Shown: piece by piece, positions 19,988 to 20,137 of the stretch | How the letters are laid out: the number at the start of each line of letters is the position of its first letter | Position numbering within the stretch: position 1 is the first letter of the stretch | Source of the DNA: a virus | IMG/VR virus record: IMGVR_UViG_3300045777_000066 | Location: 1 to 20,137 of that record | Reading direction: 5' to 3' (one strand) | Length of the DNA: 20,137 nt | The notes under the pieces: generated by a model | Database searches by the model: none | What the model saw: only the letters and a program-made list of their open reading frames with translations | Told to the model about the DNA's origin: nothing | Program-made: the position numbers and the translations under genes

Positions 19988-20137
19988 GCCCGCAATCTAG
20001 ACGAGAACTAAGATCGGAAATCATCAGGCTTGCACAAGCCGGGATTCCACCTCTTGGAATATCAGAAAAGCTCGGCATAGGAGCCGATGTGATTTCGGAC
20101 AAGATAAGATACGCCAGAAAATGCAGAATCGAAATCC
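19984..20137 (+). CDS. Helix-turn-helix-like protein, 3' partial
   Basis: ATG 19984 overlaps the previous stop (ATGA); the frame is open to the window end, giving 51 residues. E-I-I-R-L-A-Q-A-G-I-P-P-L-G-I-S-E-K-L-G followed by V-I-S-D-K-I-R-Y-A-R-K has the spacing of a helix-turn-helix with a basic recognition helix. The rest of the gene and its function cannot be seen. Confidence 0.6.
   Translation, partial: MSPQSRRELRSEIIRLAQAGIPPLGISEKLGIGADVISDKIRYARKCRIEI

Overview
The window looks like part of a temperate myovirus (contractile tail), or a phage-plasmid, of an alphaproteobacterium. Three things suggest this: overall GC of roughly 55-60 %, P2/Mu-type baseplate genes, and tail and lysis proteins of a style familiar from acetic acid bacteria and relatives (Acetobacteraceae). 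The host assignment is an impression from protein style, not a search result. No tRNA, rRNA, CRISPR array or insertion sequence was seen.

Layout. (1) 1-6630, + strand: tail module in P2 order, with baseplate spike gpV (5' end cut off), wedge gpW/gp25, gpJ, gpI, a long beta-helix (pectate-lyase-like) tail spike, a second tail fibre with an internal 64-residue duplication, and a tail fibre assembly chaperone. (2) 6688-8561, + strand: a small membrane/coiled-coil protein, a helix-turn-helix plus metallophosphoesterase fusion preceded by TTGATTTC repeats, and two single-helix membrane microproteins ending at a strong terminator. (3) 8630-10957, + strand: a lysis cassette of exported SGNH esterase, GH19 endolysin, holin and an overlapping Rz/Rz1 spanin pair, closed by a strong terminator. 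(4) 11012-13066, - strand: a partition-like operon of ParA and a ribbon-helix-helix (RHH) partner, plus two unknown genes. Its intergenic gaps carry copies of one palindrome (core TGCTTGCAAGCA). (5) 13357-16671: a DUF4262 gene (+), then a compact - strand restriction-modification operon: zinc-ribbon protein, RHH protein, C5 cytosine methyltransferase, Eco29kI-type GIY-YIG restriction enzyme and Vsr mismatch endonuclease. The restriction gene carries an apparent 1-nt deletion. (6) 16768-18588: a 40-bp inverted repeat that looks like a serine-integrase attachment site, followed by a large serine recombinase. (7) 18515-20137: an unknown 320-residue gene (-) convergent with the integrase, an intergenic region with a perfect 13-bp inverted repeat, and two small helix-turn-helix genes (+), the last cut by the window end.

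How it fits together: the left half builds the tail tip and lyses the host. The right half is accessory and maintenance DNA (partition, host or self defence, integration, early regulation). Partition genes together with an intact, symmetric att-like site beside the integrase suggest an element that can live as a plasmid as well as integrate. That is inference. The most unusual features are three tandem CCGCGG sites (the Eco29kI recognition sequence) at exact 10-bp spacing over the ribosome binding site of the first restriction-modification gene, the frameshifted restriction gene, the palindromes around parA, and the att-like inverted repeat.

No gene-free stretch exceeds 300 bases. The largest gaps are 13067-13356 (two GC-rich hairpins), 19478-19696 (inverted repeats and likely divergent promoters), 12393-12595 (partition palindrome and a likely promoter) and 16672-16860 (att-like repeat).
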